Of a stretch of 64,000 nt of DNA, positions 53,370 through 61,989 are shown piece by piece. The position numbers were made by a program, and so were the translations under genes. Every line of letters begins with the position of its first letter. Position 1 is the first letter of the stretch. Source of the DNA: Cronobacter dublinensis subsp. dublinensis LMG 23823 (GTDB lineage: Bacteria > Pseudomonadota > Gammaproteobacteria > Enterobacterales > Enterobacteriaceae); assembly GCF_001277235.1 (NCBI RefSeq), contig NZ_CP012266.1, forward strand, positions 1,860,001 to 1,924,000. The letters are read 5' to 3'. Below the pieces are notes generated by a model that did no database searches, was not told the DNA's origin, and saw nothing but the letters and a program-made list of their open reading frames with translations.

Positions 53370-54861
53370 GGCTCTGCTCCAGGCTCATCCAGATAGTTTT
53401 CAGTTCAGTGAATTTTTCCAGCGCGTGCAGTGACTTATCGCGCCCGTTGCCGCTCTGCTTGTAGCCGCCGAACGGCACGGTCATATCACCGTCATTATAG
53501 TTGTTGATAAACACCGAACCGGCTTTCAGGCGGCGCGCCATGCGGTGCGCGCGGGAGAGCGAGCGGGTCCAGACCGCCGCGCCCAGCCCGTAGTCGCTGT
53601 CGTTGGCGAGCCGCAGCGCCTCCTGCTCGTCGGTGAAGGTCGTGACGGCCAGCACCGGGCCGAATATCTCTTCGCGGGCGACGCGCATCTGGTTATCGAC
53701 ATCGGTAAAAATAGTTGGACCGACGCTCGCGCCGTGCGGCTGGTTGCGGCCATCGAGCCACAGTGTCGCGCCCTGTTCCTGCCCCAGCTCGATATAACGG
53801 CGCACGCTGGCGGCGTGCTCGTCATCGATCAGCGTGCCCATGACGGTGTCTGGGTCCAGCGGGTCACCGGGCGTGAAGCTTTGCGCATGCGCTTTCACGC
53901 GCGCCAGAAACGCATCTTTAATGGACGCCTCCACCAGCAGACGAGTGCCCGCGATACAGACCTGGCCCTGGTTATAGAAGATCCCGGCGGCGGCCGCGGC
54001 CGCGGCCTGGTCGAGATCCGGGCAGTCGGCGAAAACGATATTGGCGCTCTTGCCGCCCGCTTCGAGCCACACGCGCTTCATATTCGATTCACCCGCGTCT
54101 ATGAGCAACTGCTTGCCGGTGCGGGTCGAGCCGGTAAAGGTCATCACGTCCACATCAGGATGACGCGAGAGCGCCTGGCCCGCCTCCTGACCGAAGCCCG
54201 GTATCACGTTCAGTACGCCGTCCGGCAGGCCCGCGTCTTTGGCGAGCGCAGCGAGACGCAGCGCGCTCAGCGGCGATTTCTCCGAGGGTTTCAGCACCAC
54301 GCTGTTCCCGGCGGCGAGCGCCGGGCCAAGCTTCCAGCAGGCGAGGAGCAGCGGGAAGTTCCACGGCACGACCGCCGCCACCACGCCGACCGGCTCGCGC
54401 ACGACCATCGCCAGCGCCTCCGGGCCTGTAGGGGCCACTTCGCCATACTGTTTATCGACCGCTTCGGCGTACCAGCGCAGGGCGCGGGCCGCGCCTGGAA
54501 TATCATCACGCAGGCTATGGCGGATCGGTTTGCCGGTGTCGAGCGACTCCAGCAGCGCCAGCTCCTCGTGATGCTGTTCCATTAACGCCGCGAGGCGCAG
54601 CAGCACCGCTTTACGACTGCCGGGCGACGCCTGCGACCAGTCGCCGCGCCCGAACACCGCGCGGGCGCTGGCCACCGCGTTATCGACATCGGTCCGCGCG
54701 CCGCGCGCCACCTCCGCCAGCGCCTGGCCGGTCGCCGGGTTAAACACCGTAAATGTGTCGCCGCTCGCCGCCGGGCGATACGCGCCCTGATAAAACAGCC
54801 GGCCTTCGATGGACAGCTGCGCCGCCTTATGCTGCCAGTATTTTACGTTATGAAATTCCAT
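53362..54861 (-). CDS. puuC: Gamma-glutamyl-gamma-aminobutyraldehyde dehydrogenase
   Basis: A 499-residue NAD(P)-dependent aldehyde dehydrogenase, step 3 of the Puu pathway. It has VPWNFPLLLACWKLGPALAA (cofactor pocket), FTGSTRTGKQL (Rossmann glycine motif), VWLEAGGKSANIVF with the general-base Glu, and the catalytic Cys in YNQGQVCIAGTRLLVEAS (about residue 302). It starts MEFHNVKYWQHKAAQLSIEG. It lies downstream of puuR with a gap of 165 bp that shows no gene; that gap could hold a separate control signal. Confidence 0.95.
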   Translation of the reverse strand: MEFHNVKYWQHKAAQLSIEGRLFYQGAYRPAASGDTFTVFNPATGQALAEVARGARTDVDNAVASARAVFGRGDWSQASPGSRKAVLLRLAALMEQHHEELALLESLDTGKPIRHSLRDDIPGAARALRWYAEAVDKQYGEVAPTGPEALAMVVREPVGVVAAVVPWNFPLLLACWKLGPALAAGNSVVLKPSEKSPLSALRLAALAKDAGLPDGVLNVIPGFGQEAGQALSRHPDVDVMTFTGSTRTGKQLLIDAGESNMKRVWLEAGGKSANIVFADCPDLDQAAAAAAAGIFYNQGQVCIAGTRLLVEASIKDAFLARVKAHAQSFTPGDPLDPDTVMGTLIDDEHAASVRRYIELGQEQGATLWLDGRNQPHGASVGPTIFTDVDNQMRVAREEIFGPVLAVTTFTDEQEALRLANDSDYGLGAAVWTRSLSRAHRMARRLKAGSVFINNYNDGDMTVPFGGYKQSGNGRDKSLHALEKFTELKTIWMSLEQSHD

Positions 54862-55026
54862 AGCCTCTCCTGTAATAACAAAGGGTTAGCGCGTAATGAG
54901 CGGAACAAGCCGCCCGAATTTGCGACGCAGAAGCCCGCAGGCAAACATGCCCGTGAAGCTCAGGTCAGATGCGGCCCGTGTCAGGCGCGCCCGGCGTCTT
55001 CTATAACCGAACGCGCTGAACGGTTA

Positions 55027-55584
55027 TCAGAAGGTGGTGGGCGTATGCGCGCTGATGATGCGGCAGATCCCGGCCGAGGTATTGCTGAAGCTATGAGGTA
55101 TGCCGGTGTTGATGGCATAGCTCTGGCCTGCGGTCAGGTGGAACGTCTGGCCGTTGACGGTCAGCACGATTTCCCCCTCCAGCAGGGTGCCAATCTCTTC
55201 ACCCTGATGTTTGATCCTCTCCCCGGTCGTGGTGCCGGGCTGGTACGTTTCAAAAATCATCGCCAGCGTGCGATGGGGGTTCCCGTTATGAATCAGCTTC
55301 ATCGAGACGCCCTGGCTGCCAATTTCAATCAAATCGTCCTGATTGATAACGACCTGGGGTTCATCCGGTTTTTCTGGTTCGGCAAAAAATTCCGACAGCG
55401 AGAGCCCGTACACCTTCAGCAGCTTTTGCAGGGTGCTGATGGCCGGACTCACTTTGTCCTGTTCAATGGTGCTGATAGCGCTATGCGTTAGCCCGGAAAG
55501 CTCAGCGACGCGGCGCTGCGACAAACCCAGTTGCTGGCGGATCTGCGCTAAACGCTTCCCCGGCGCCAGGGTGACATCGCTCAT
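55027..55584 (-). CDS. puuR: Putrescine utilisation repressor
   Basis: A 185-residue regulator, E. coli length. The N-terminal XRE/Cro helix-turn-helix (RQQLGLSQRRVAELSGLTHS, about residues 16-35) is joined to a C-terminal cupin domain (about 110-180, HQGEEIGTLLEGEIVLTVNG and INTGIPHSFSNTSAGICRII) that senses putrescine. It represses the puu genes. It lies 24 bp downstream of puuD on the same strand. Confidence 0.95.
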   Translation of the reverse strand: MSDVTLAPGKRLAQIRQQLGLSQRRVAELSGLTHSAISTIEQDKVSPAISTLQKLLKVYGLSLSEFFAEPEKPDEPQVVINQDDLIEIGSQGVSMKLIHNGNPHRTLAMIFETYQPGTTTGERIKHQGEEIGTLLEGEIVLTVNGQTFHLTAGQSYAINTGIPHSFSNTSAGICRIISAHTPTTF

Positions 55585-55608
55585 AGATTTTCTTCCTTTA
55601 TAGTAACG

Positions 55609-56376
55609 TCAGGCGGGTCGGGGCTTTTCTTCCCGATACCCCCGACAGGCGGTAATAAAACCCTCGAACAACAGCCGCGAGAGTGCATATTCGCTGCTGT
55701 TCCATTCCGGGTGCCATTGCACCCCCAGCGCAAACGGATGATCGACAACGCTTGCGGCTTCCACCAGGCCATCCGGCGAGCGCGCTTCCACGCGCAGCCG
55801 CGCGCCGAGCGTGCGGGCGCCCTGACCATGCAGAGAATTTACCCAAAAGGTGTTGCAGCCCGGTATCAGTTTGCTGATAAGCCCGCCCGGCACGACCTGC
55901 ACTTCGTGAGACGGGGCATATTGCTGCTCCAGCGGCAGCTCAGGATCTTCCCGATGCTCCAGCAGGGCCGGTTCATCGAACAGCCGACGATACAGCGTCC
56001 CTCCTGTCGCGACAACCAGTTCCTGAAGCCCCCGGCAGATGGCGAAAAGGGGGATGCGCCTTTCCAGCACGCGCTCAATCAGCGCGATGCTCAGAGTGTC
56101 CCGCCCAGGGTCGGCGGCAGGCTCATCGCCGTTTTCACCATACAGGTGCGGCTGGACGTTGCTGGGGCTGCCAGGGAGCATTATCCCGTCGAGTTCGGCC
56201 AGCAGCTGATCGAGAAGAACAGGCTCAGCGACGATATGAGGCAGGGGCACCGGCAAGCCGCCAGCGTTAAGCACGGCGTTAATGTACTTCTCTTGCAACG
56301 TCTGACTCGGGTGCCCCTTGATACTGTTTCTGCACATCACTACGCCAATTAACGACCTGTTAAATATAATGCCCAT
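55609..56376 (-). CDS. puuD: Gamma-glutamyl-gamma-aminobutyrate hydrolase
   Basis: A 255-residue class I glutamine-amidotransferase-like hydrolase, step 4 of the Puu pathway, releasing GABA and glutamate. The nucleophile Cys lies in FAICRGLQELVVATGG and the His of the triad in ALGVQWHPEWNSSEYALSRL. The substrate loop LPGSPSNVQPHLYGENGDEP is conserved with E. coli PuuD. The N-terminus (MGIIFNRSLIGVV) differs from E. coli, so the start codon is less sure. It is the first gene of the minus-strand puuDRCB unit, divergent from puuA. Confidence 0.95.
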   Translation of the reverse strand: MGIIFNRSLIGVVMCRNSIKGHPSQTLQEKYINAVLNAGGLPVPLPHIVAEPVLLDQLLAELDGIMLPGSPSNVQPHLYGENGDEPAADPGRDTLSIALIERVLERRIPLFAICRGLQELVVATGGTLYRRLFDEPALLEHREDPELPLEQQYAPSHEVQVVPGGLISKLIPGCNTFWVNSLHGQGARTLGARLRVEARSPDGLVEAASVVDHPFALGVQWHPEWNSSEYALSRLLFEGFITACRGYREEKPRPA

Positions 56377-56404
56377 ACTATCCTCTCGCGCTGGACTAAA
56401 TTAT

Positions 56405-56425
56405 GTACAAAATACGCCTTTGTAC
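56405..56425. promoter_or_regulatory. Inverted repeat in the puuD-puuA divergent promoter region
   Basis: GTACAAA (56405-56411) and TTTGTAC (56419-56425) are separated by 7 bp, 29 bp before the puuD start. TGGTCAATATTTT nearby (56434-56446) resembles, inverted, the AT-rich PuuR target AAAATATAATGAACA. Either could be a PuuR operator. The rest of the 213-bp region shows no gene. Confidence 0.45.
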
Positions 56426-56589
56426 CGCCTTGCTGGTCAATATTTTCTCAATCTAGCAGCGCTGTAACTAAAATTCAAACGTCATTTAACATTTGAAAAA
56501 CATTTCTGTTGCATCTAGATTCTAAAAGTGGAAATTATATCGAACGGTCTGACTGCGCAGATCGGCATCTGCAACAACGGCGGTGAATC

Positions 56590-58008
56590 ATGGAAACCAA
56601 TATCGTGGAAGTAGAGAATGTTGTGCGTCACAGTGAAGAGAGGCGAACCAGTGCGTTTGCCCGCGAAGTCAATGCCTATCTGGAGCGTTACCCGTTGACG
56701 GAATATGTCGACGTGATGCTCACCGATCTTAACGGCACTTTTCGCGGCAAACGCATCCCGGTGGCAGGTTTGCTGAAAGTCGAGAAGGGCTGTTACTTCC
56801 CGGCCTCGGTTTTTGCGATGGATATTCTGGGCAATGTGGTGGAAGAGGCGGGGCTGGGGCAGGATCTCGGCGAGCCGGATCGCCGCTGCGTGCCGGTGGC
56901 GGGGAGTCTTGTGCCGTCGGCGACCGACCCGGAATATCTCGGCCAGCTCCTGCTGACCATGCAGGATGAAGATGGCACTCCCTTTGACGTTGAGCCGCGC
57001 AACGTGCTTAACCGGCTCTGGCAGCAGCTGCGCCAGCGCGGTCTGCACCCCGTGGTAGCGGTAGAGCTGGAGTTCTATCTCATTGACCGCCAGCGCGACG
57101 CGGAAGGCTATCTCCAGCCGCCGTGCGCGCCCGGCACCCAGGATCGCAACACCCAAAGCCAGGTCTACTCGGTAGACAATCTCGACCGCTTCGCCGACGT
57201 GCTAAGCGATATCGACGAGCTGGCGCGAATGCAGCAAATCCCGGCCGACGGCGCGGTGGCGGAAGCCTCGCCGGGCCAGTTTGAAATCAACCTCCACCAT
57301 ACCGACAACGTGTTACAGGCCTGCGATCACGCGCTGGCGCTCAAACGGCTGGTGCGGCTGGTGGCTGAAAAGCACGGCATGCAGGCCACTTTTATGGCCA
57401 AACCTTATGAAGAACACGCCGGCAGCGGCATGCACATTCATATCAGCATCGTTGATGATAATGGCCAGAACGTGCTGGCGCTCCCGGATGGCGACGATTC
57501 CGCGCTGCTGAAGCAGGCCCTCGCCGGGATGATCGACATGCTGCCTGCCTCGATGGCGCTGCTGGCGCCGAACGTCAACTCCTACCGCCGCTTCCAGCCG
57601 GGCATGTATGTCCCGACACAGGCCTCATGGGGCCACAACAACCGCACCGTGGCGCTGCGTATTCCCTGCGGCGATCGCGACAGCCACCGCGTGGAATATC
57701 GCGTGGCCGGGGCTGATGCGAACCCTTATCTCGTGATGTCTGCGGTGCTTGCAGGTATAGTGCACGGCCTGGAAAACGACTTGCCGCTGCCCGAGGCCGT
57801 GGAAGGTAACGGTCTGGAGCAGGAAGGAACGCCGTTTCCTATCCGCCAGAGCGACGCCCTGTACGAATTCCAGGTTCATCCGGCGATGCGCGAGCGGCTG
57901 GGCGCGCGTTTTTGCGAGGTGTTTCACGCCTGTAAAAACGACGAGCTTATCCAGTTTGAGCGGCTCATCACCGAAACGGAAATTGAGTGGATGCTGAAAA
58001 ACGCCTGA
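56590..58008 (+). CDS. puuA: Gamma-glutamylputrescine synthetase
   Basis: A 472-residue glutamine-synthetase-fold ligase, E. coli length. It joins glutamate to putrescine with ATP, the committing step of the Puu route. It starts METNIVEVENVVRHSEERRT. Catalytic segments are VAVELEFYLIDRQRDAEGYL, GAVAEASPGQFEINLHHTDN, ATFMAKPYEEHAGSGMHIHI and APNVNSYRRFQPGMYVPTQA. The gene is divergent from puuD. puuP follows on the same strand after 389 bp. Confidence 0.96.
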   Translation: METNIVEVENVVRHSEERRTSAFAREVNAYLERYPLTEYVDVMLTDLNGTFRGKRIPVAGLLKVEKGCYFPASVFAMDILGNVVEEAGLGQDLGEPDRRCVPVAGSLVPSATDPEYLGQLLLTMQDEDGTPFDVEPRNVLNRLWQQLRQRGLHPVVAVELEFYLIDRQRDAEGYLQPPCAPGTQDRNTQSQVYSVDNLDRFADVLSDIDELARMQQIPADGAVAEASPGQFEINLHHTDNVLQACDHALALKRLVRLVAEKHGMQATFMAKPYEEHAGSGMHIHISIVDDNGQNVLALPDGDDSALLKQALAGMIDMLPASMALLAPNVNSYRRFQPGMYVPTQASWGHNNRTVALRIPCGDRDSHRVEYRVAGADANPYLVMSAVLAGIVHGLENDLPLPEAVEGNGLEQEGTPFPIRQSDALYEFQVHPAMRERLGARFCEVFHACKNDELIQFERLITETEIEWMLKNA

Positions 58009-58397
58009 CGGTTGGCCGGAAATCTTACCCGCGTTGATGGCAGGCGGGCGTTATCCAGGCTACAGGTAGTCTATACCCGCAGCGGTTCAGCACGCACCGC
58101 GCCGCGCCACAGAAGGCCGCGGCGAAAGCTCGCCGGGCCTGTCGCGCCGGCGTTCCGGTGTCGCGTGAAGGAAAACGCGCGACAGCGGCTTACAGACGAC
58201 GTTCAGGATACGTTACGAGGATAATGAGATGGTGCCACTTTATGTCTGTCCGCTGCGTGCGGGCACCCGCCTGAGCCGCAGTAATGACGGGCCTGCGCCT
58301 GCCGTGTGTTTCAGCCCACGTGCCTGGCGCACGCAACGACTTTCCCCTCCGGCCTCTGTTTCGCCCTGCCGCACAGAGACGACAGGGGGGATGCGCG
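58009..58397. other. 389-bp puuA-puuP spacer without a recognised gene
   Basis: The stretch is GC-rich. Near 58037-58075, TTGATGGCAGGCGGGCGTTATCCAGGCTACA-like sequence resembles a decayed REP element (GATGGC...GCGTTATCC-GGCTAC). Short open frames cross the region, but none has a convincing start or composition. Confidence 0.35.
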
Positions 58398-59756
58398 ATG
58401 GCGACTAATGTCGAACTTAACGTAGCGGCGCGTCCGCAACTGCGCAAATCGCTCAAACTCTGGCAGGTCGTGATGATGGGCCTCGCCTACCTGACGCCGA
58501 TGACCGTATTCGACACCTTCGGCATCGTCTCCGGCATCAGCAACGGTCACGTCCCGGCCTCGTATTTACTGGCGCTGGCGGGCGTACTCTTTACCGCCAT
58601 CAGCTACGGCAAACTGGTGAAGCGTTTCCCGACGGCGGGCTCCGCCTACACCTACGCCCAGCAGGCGATTAACCCGCACGTCGGCTTTCTGGTGGGCTGG
58701 TCGTCGCTGCTCGATTATCTGTTCCTGCCGATGATCAACGTTCTGCTGGCGAAGCTCTATCTCTCCGCGATGTTCCCGGACGTGCCCCAGTGGATCTGGG
58801 TGGTGCTCTATGTCGGGATCATGACTATCGCCAACCTGAAAAGCGTCAATCTGGTGGCGAACTTCAATACCCTGTTTGTGACGGTGCAGGTGGCGATCAT
58901 CGCGGTGTTTATCTTTCTGGTGATCCACGGGCTGCATCGGGGCGAAGGGGCGGGCACCGTCTGGTCGGTACAACCGTTTGTCAGCGAGAACGCGCAGCTG
59001 TTGCCTATCATTACCGGCGCGACCATCGTCTGTTTCTCGTTCCTCGGTTTTGACGCGGTAACGACGCTCTCAGAGGAGACGCCGGACGCCGGGAAAACTA
59101 TTCCGCGCGCGATTTTCCTAACCGCGCTTTATGGCGGCGTGATTTTTATCGCGGCGTCGTTTTTTATCCAGCTCTTCTTCCCGACAATGGGACGCTTTAA
59201 AGAGCCCGACGCGGCGCTGCCGGAGATAGCGCTCTATGTTGGTGGCAAGCTGTTCCAGTCGGTGTTCCTGTGCTGTACGTTTGTCAACACCCTGGCGTCG
59301 GGGCTGGCGTCGCACGCGAGCGTGTCGCGCCTGCTGTATGTGATGGGCCGTGATAACGTCTTCCCGGAAAAGGTTTTCGGCTACGTGCATCCGAAATGGC
59401 GCACGCCCGCGCTGAACGTGATTCTGGTCGGCGTAGTGGCGCTGAGCGCGCTGTCGTTCGACCTTGTGACCGCGACGGCGCTGATTAACTTTGGCGCGCT
59501 GGTGGCGTTTACGTTCGTGAACCTGTCGGTGGTGAATCATTTCTTCCTGCGGGAAGGGCGCAACAAGGGCTGGAAGGACCGGGTGAATTACCTGATCCTG
59601 CCGCTGGTGGGCGCGCTGACGGTCGCGGTGCTGTGGCTGAACCTTGAAAAAAGCTCGCTGACGATGGGGCTTATCTGGGCGGCGCTCGGCCTTGCGTACC
59701 TGACGTGGCTCACGCGCCGTTTCCGCCAGCCGCCGCCGATGTTTAAAGGCGAGTAA
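58398..59756 (+). CDS. puuP: Putrescine importer
   Basis: A 452-residue inner-membrane APC-family permease (E. coli PuuP 461), with about twelve helices, that imports putrescine as a carbon and nitrogen source. It starts at ATG 58398 (MATNVELNVAARPQLRKSLK), with AGGGGGG upstream; 38 further open codons before it are not conserved. Signature parts are LTPMTVFDTFGIVSGISNGH, GFDAVTTLSEETPDAGKTIP and HASVSRLLYVMGRDNVFPEK. The C-terminal tail is shorter than in E. coli. Convergent with fhlA. Confidence 0.95.
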   Translation: MATNVELNVAARPQLRKSLKLWQVVMMGLAYLTPMTVFDTFGIVSGISNGHVPASYLLALAGVLFTAISYGKLVKRFPTAGSAYTYAQQAINPHVGFLVGWSSLLDYLFLPMINVLLAKLYLSAMFPDVPQWIWVVLYVGIMTIANLKSVNLVANFNTLFVTVQVAIIAVFIFLVIHGLHRGEGAGTVWSVQPFVSENAQLLPIITGATIVCFSFLGFDAVTTLSEETPDAGKTIPRAIFLTALYGGVIFIAASFFIQLFFPTMGRFKEPDAALPEIALYVGGKLFQSVFLCCTFVNTLASGLASHASVSRLLYVMGRDNVFPEKVFGYVHPKWRTPALNVILVGVVALSALSFDLVTATALINFGALVAFTFVNLSVVNHFFLREGRNKGWKDRVNYLILPLVGALTVAVLWLNLEKSSLTMGLIWAALGLAYLTWLTRRFRQPPPMFKGE

Positions 59757-59783
59757 GGCCAGGCGGGTGGCATAAAGCGGGCA

Positions 59784-59803
59784 TGGCGGGTGCGCACCCG
59801 CCA
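59784..59803. repeat. Perfect 20-bp palindrome between puuP and fhlA
   Basis: TGGCGGGTGCGCACCCGCCA lies between two convergent stop codons. It lacks a T-run, so it may be an intergenic repeat of the same kind as that at 52057 or a weak shared terminator. Confidence 0.55.
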
Positions 59804-59813
59804 CCCCCGACGG

Positions 59814-61898
59814 TTACAACGCGTCCTTATCGATCCCCAGCCGCTTCATGCGGGAAAGCAGGGTGGTGCGCTTCACGCCGAGGCGCGCGGCGGCGCCTTT
59901 CGGGCCGGCGATGACCCCGTTGGTCTCCTTCAATACCCGCGTGATGCGCGCGACTTCATCTTCACCCTCGCGCACGTCGTCAGGCGGCGCGAGGGCGGCG
60001 GCGGTTTTTTTCGCCGGGCGGAACGCCAGCTCCGGCATGGAGAGCTGCAACACATTGCCGCGCGTCAGCAGTACCGCGCGCTCAATCACGTTTTCCAACT
60101 CGCGCACGTTGCCCTGCCACTCCATTTCGCTCAGCGCGTGCAGCGTTTCAGCGGGAATGCTGTCGATGCTGCGCCCCAGGCGGCGGGCGATTTTAAACGT
60201 AAACGCCTTCACCAGCAGCGGAATGTCCTCCGGGCGTTCGCGCAGCGGCGGCAGATGGATCGGGAACACGTTCAGACGGTAATAGAGATCGCTTCGGAAC
60301 TCGCGGTCCGCCACCATCTGGCGCAAATCGCGGTTAGTGGCGGCGATAAGCCGCACGTCGGTCTGGATAACTTTATTGCTGCCGAGCCGCTCAAACTCCT
60401 GCTCCTGCAACACGCGCAGCAGCTTCGGCTGGAGATCCAGCGGCATGTCGCCCACTTCATCCAGAAACAGGCTGCTCTTGTCGGCAAGCTCAAAACGCCC
60501 GATGCGCTGCGCGCTGGCGCCGGTAAACGCGCCGCGCTCGTGGCCGAACAGATCGCTCTCCAGCAGGCCTGCGGGCATCGCCGCGCAGTTGAGTTTCACC
60601 ATCCGCCGCCCGTTGCGGTCGCTCAGGTTATGGATAGCGCGCGCGATAAGCTCTTTGCCGGTGCCGGTTTCACCGAGGATCAGCACCGTACTGTCGCTTT
60701 TCGCCACCATCTCCACCTGTTTCATCACGGCCATCATGGCGTCCGAGCGGCCAATGATTTCCCCGAAATCCGCCGGCACATTGTTGATCTGCTCGGTCAG
60801 CGCCAGGTTTTCATCCACCAGCCGCTCTTTGAGGCGATGGATCTCCTGATACGCCAGCGCGTTATCCACCGCGATGGCGATACGCTCGGCAATCTGGCGC
60901 AGCAGTTTTAAATTGGCGGCGGTGAAAATATGCTCCTCGCACTGCGCGAGCTTCAGCACGCCGAGCATCTTCTCGCCGAACATCAGCGGCAGCAGGCAGA
61001 TGGTCTGGATCTGGTTATCCCACATCTCAAACAGCATCTGCTCGTAGGGCGCGAGCTCGTCGCGCTGATGCAGATTCACCAGCAGCATTTCGCGCGAGCT
61101 AAACACGCGGGCCGAGAGGGTGCCTTTCTCCAGCACTTCGCTCTGGTCGTGCAGCGGCGCGGCTTCATCGACATAGTGCGTGGAGTAGATGGTCAGCTTG
61201 CCCTTGCGCGCGGCGGGCAGCACGATGCTTATCGAGTCGATACTGAAATAGCGGTGGATCTCATGAGAGATCTCGGTCACCAGCTCATCGAGATGCAGCT
61301 TGGAGAGCACCGCGTTGGTGATAGCCACAAGAATGCGAAAGTCGTCGCGCTCGCGGCACAGCAGCGCGTAATCCTGGCTGTTGCCAAGCCGCGTCTGGAT
61401 CTGTTCCGCCGCCACGCTCACGATTTGCGTCAGCGTCTGTAGCCGGGAGAACTCCTTTTCGCTAAAGCTTTCGCGCGCGTCGCGGATAAACTCGCAGCCG
61501 CCGAAAATATGCCCTTCGGCGGCGAGCGGCGCCAGACAGTAGTAGCCGAACGCCGGGTAGAGCGGCAGCGCGGCGAGCTGCGGCCAGGTCTCCGCGAATT
61601 CGTCATAACGGCAGTGCAGCACTTCAGGGCGCGACAGCAGCCGCCGCACCGGCCCGTGAGAGAGCACAGTTTCATCTTCATACGTCACCGCGTTGCCGAC
61701 GCCGTCGACGCTGTAAAAGCAGGTGCGCTGATGTTTGGGGTGATAAAGCAGAATGTTGACCCGATCCGCCATCCCTGTGGCGTTAAGCAGCGATTTCAGC
61801 GCCTCCGCCAGCGCGCAGAGATCGGGCTGGCGCATCAGAGTGCGAGTGATATCGAAAAGCCCTTGCTGGCCGAGATCGCTCATGGGTGTATATGACAT
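59814..61898 (-). CDS. fhlA: Formate hydrogenlyase transcriptional activator
   Basis: A 694-residue sigma-54-dependent activator (E. coli 692) that senses formate and turns on hyc, hyp and fdhF genes for formate hydrogenlyase. The start at 61898 (MSYTPMSDLGQQGLFDITRT) equals E. coli; a TTG eight codons upstream is open but unneeded. The N-terminal half holds two GAF-type sensor domains, the central AAA+ domain (about 385-625) has Walker A GETGTGKE and the sigma-54 contact loop GAFTGA in FGHERGAFTGASAQRIGRFE, and a Fis-type helix-turn-helix is C-terminal (KGAAARLGVKRTTLLSRMKR). It follows hypE by 91 bp. Confidence 0.97.
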   Translation of the reverse strand: MSYTPMSDLGQQGLFDITRTLMRQPDLCALAEALKSLLNATGMADRVNILLYHPKHQRTCFYSVDGVGNAVTYEDETVLSHGPVRRLLSRPEVLHCRYDEFAETWPQLAALPLYPAFGYYCLAPLAAEGHIFGGCEFIRDARESFSEKEFSRLQTLTQIVSVAAEQIQTRLGNSQDYALLCRERDDFRILVAITNAVLSKLHLDELVTEISHEIHRYFSIDSISIVLPAARKGKLTIYSTHYVDEAAPLHDQSEVLEKGTLSARVFSSREMLLVNLHQRDELAPYEQMLFEMWDNQIQTICLLPLMFGEKMLGVLKLAQCEEHIFTAANLKLLRQIAERIAIAVDNALAYQEIHRLKERLVDENLALTEQINNVPADFGEIIGRSDAMMAVMKQVEMVAKSDSTVLILGETGTGKELIARAIHNLSDRNGRRMVKLNCAAMPAGLLESDLFGHERGAFTGASAQRIGRFELADKSSLFLDEVGDMPLDLQPKLLRVLQEQEFERLGSNKVIQTDVRLIAATNRDLRQMVADREFRSDLYYRLNVFPIHLPPLRERPEDIPLLVKAFTFKIARRLGRSIDSIPAETLHALSEMEWQGNVRELENVIERAVLLTRGNVLQLSMPELAFRPAKKTAAALAPPDDVREGEDEVARITRVLKETNGVIAGPKGAAARLGVKRTTLLSRMKRLGIDKDAL

Positions 61899-61989
61899 TG
61901 GCTCATCCAGAATCGTTCGCAAAAGGCGAAAACGTAAATCAATATTGTATCCGCAGCCTGTTTATCAGGTTCTTGCGCAGGAACAGGGT

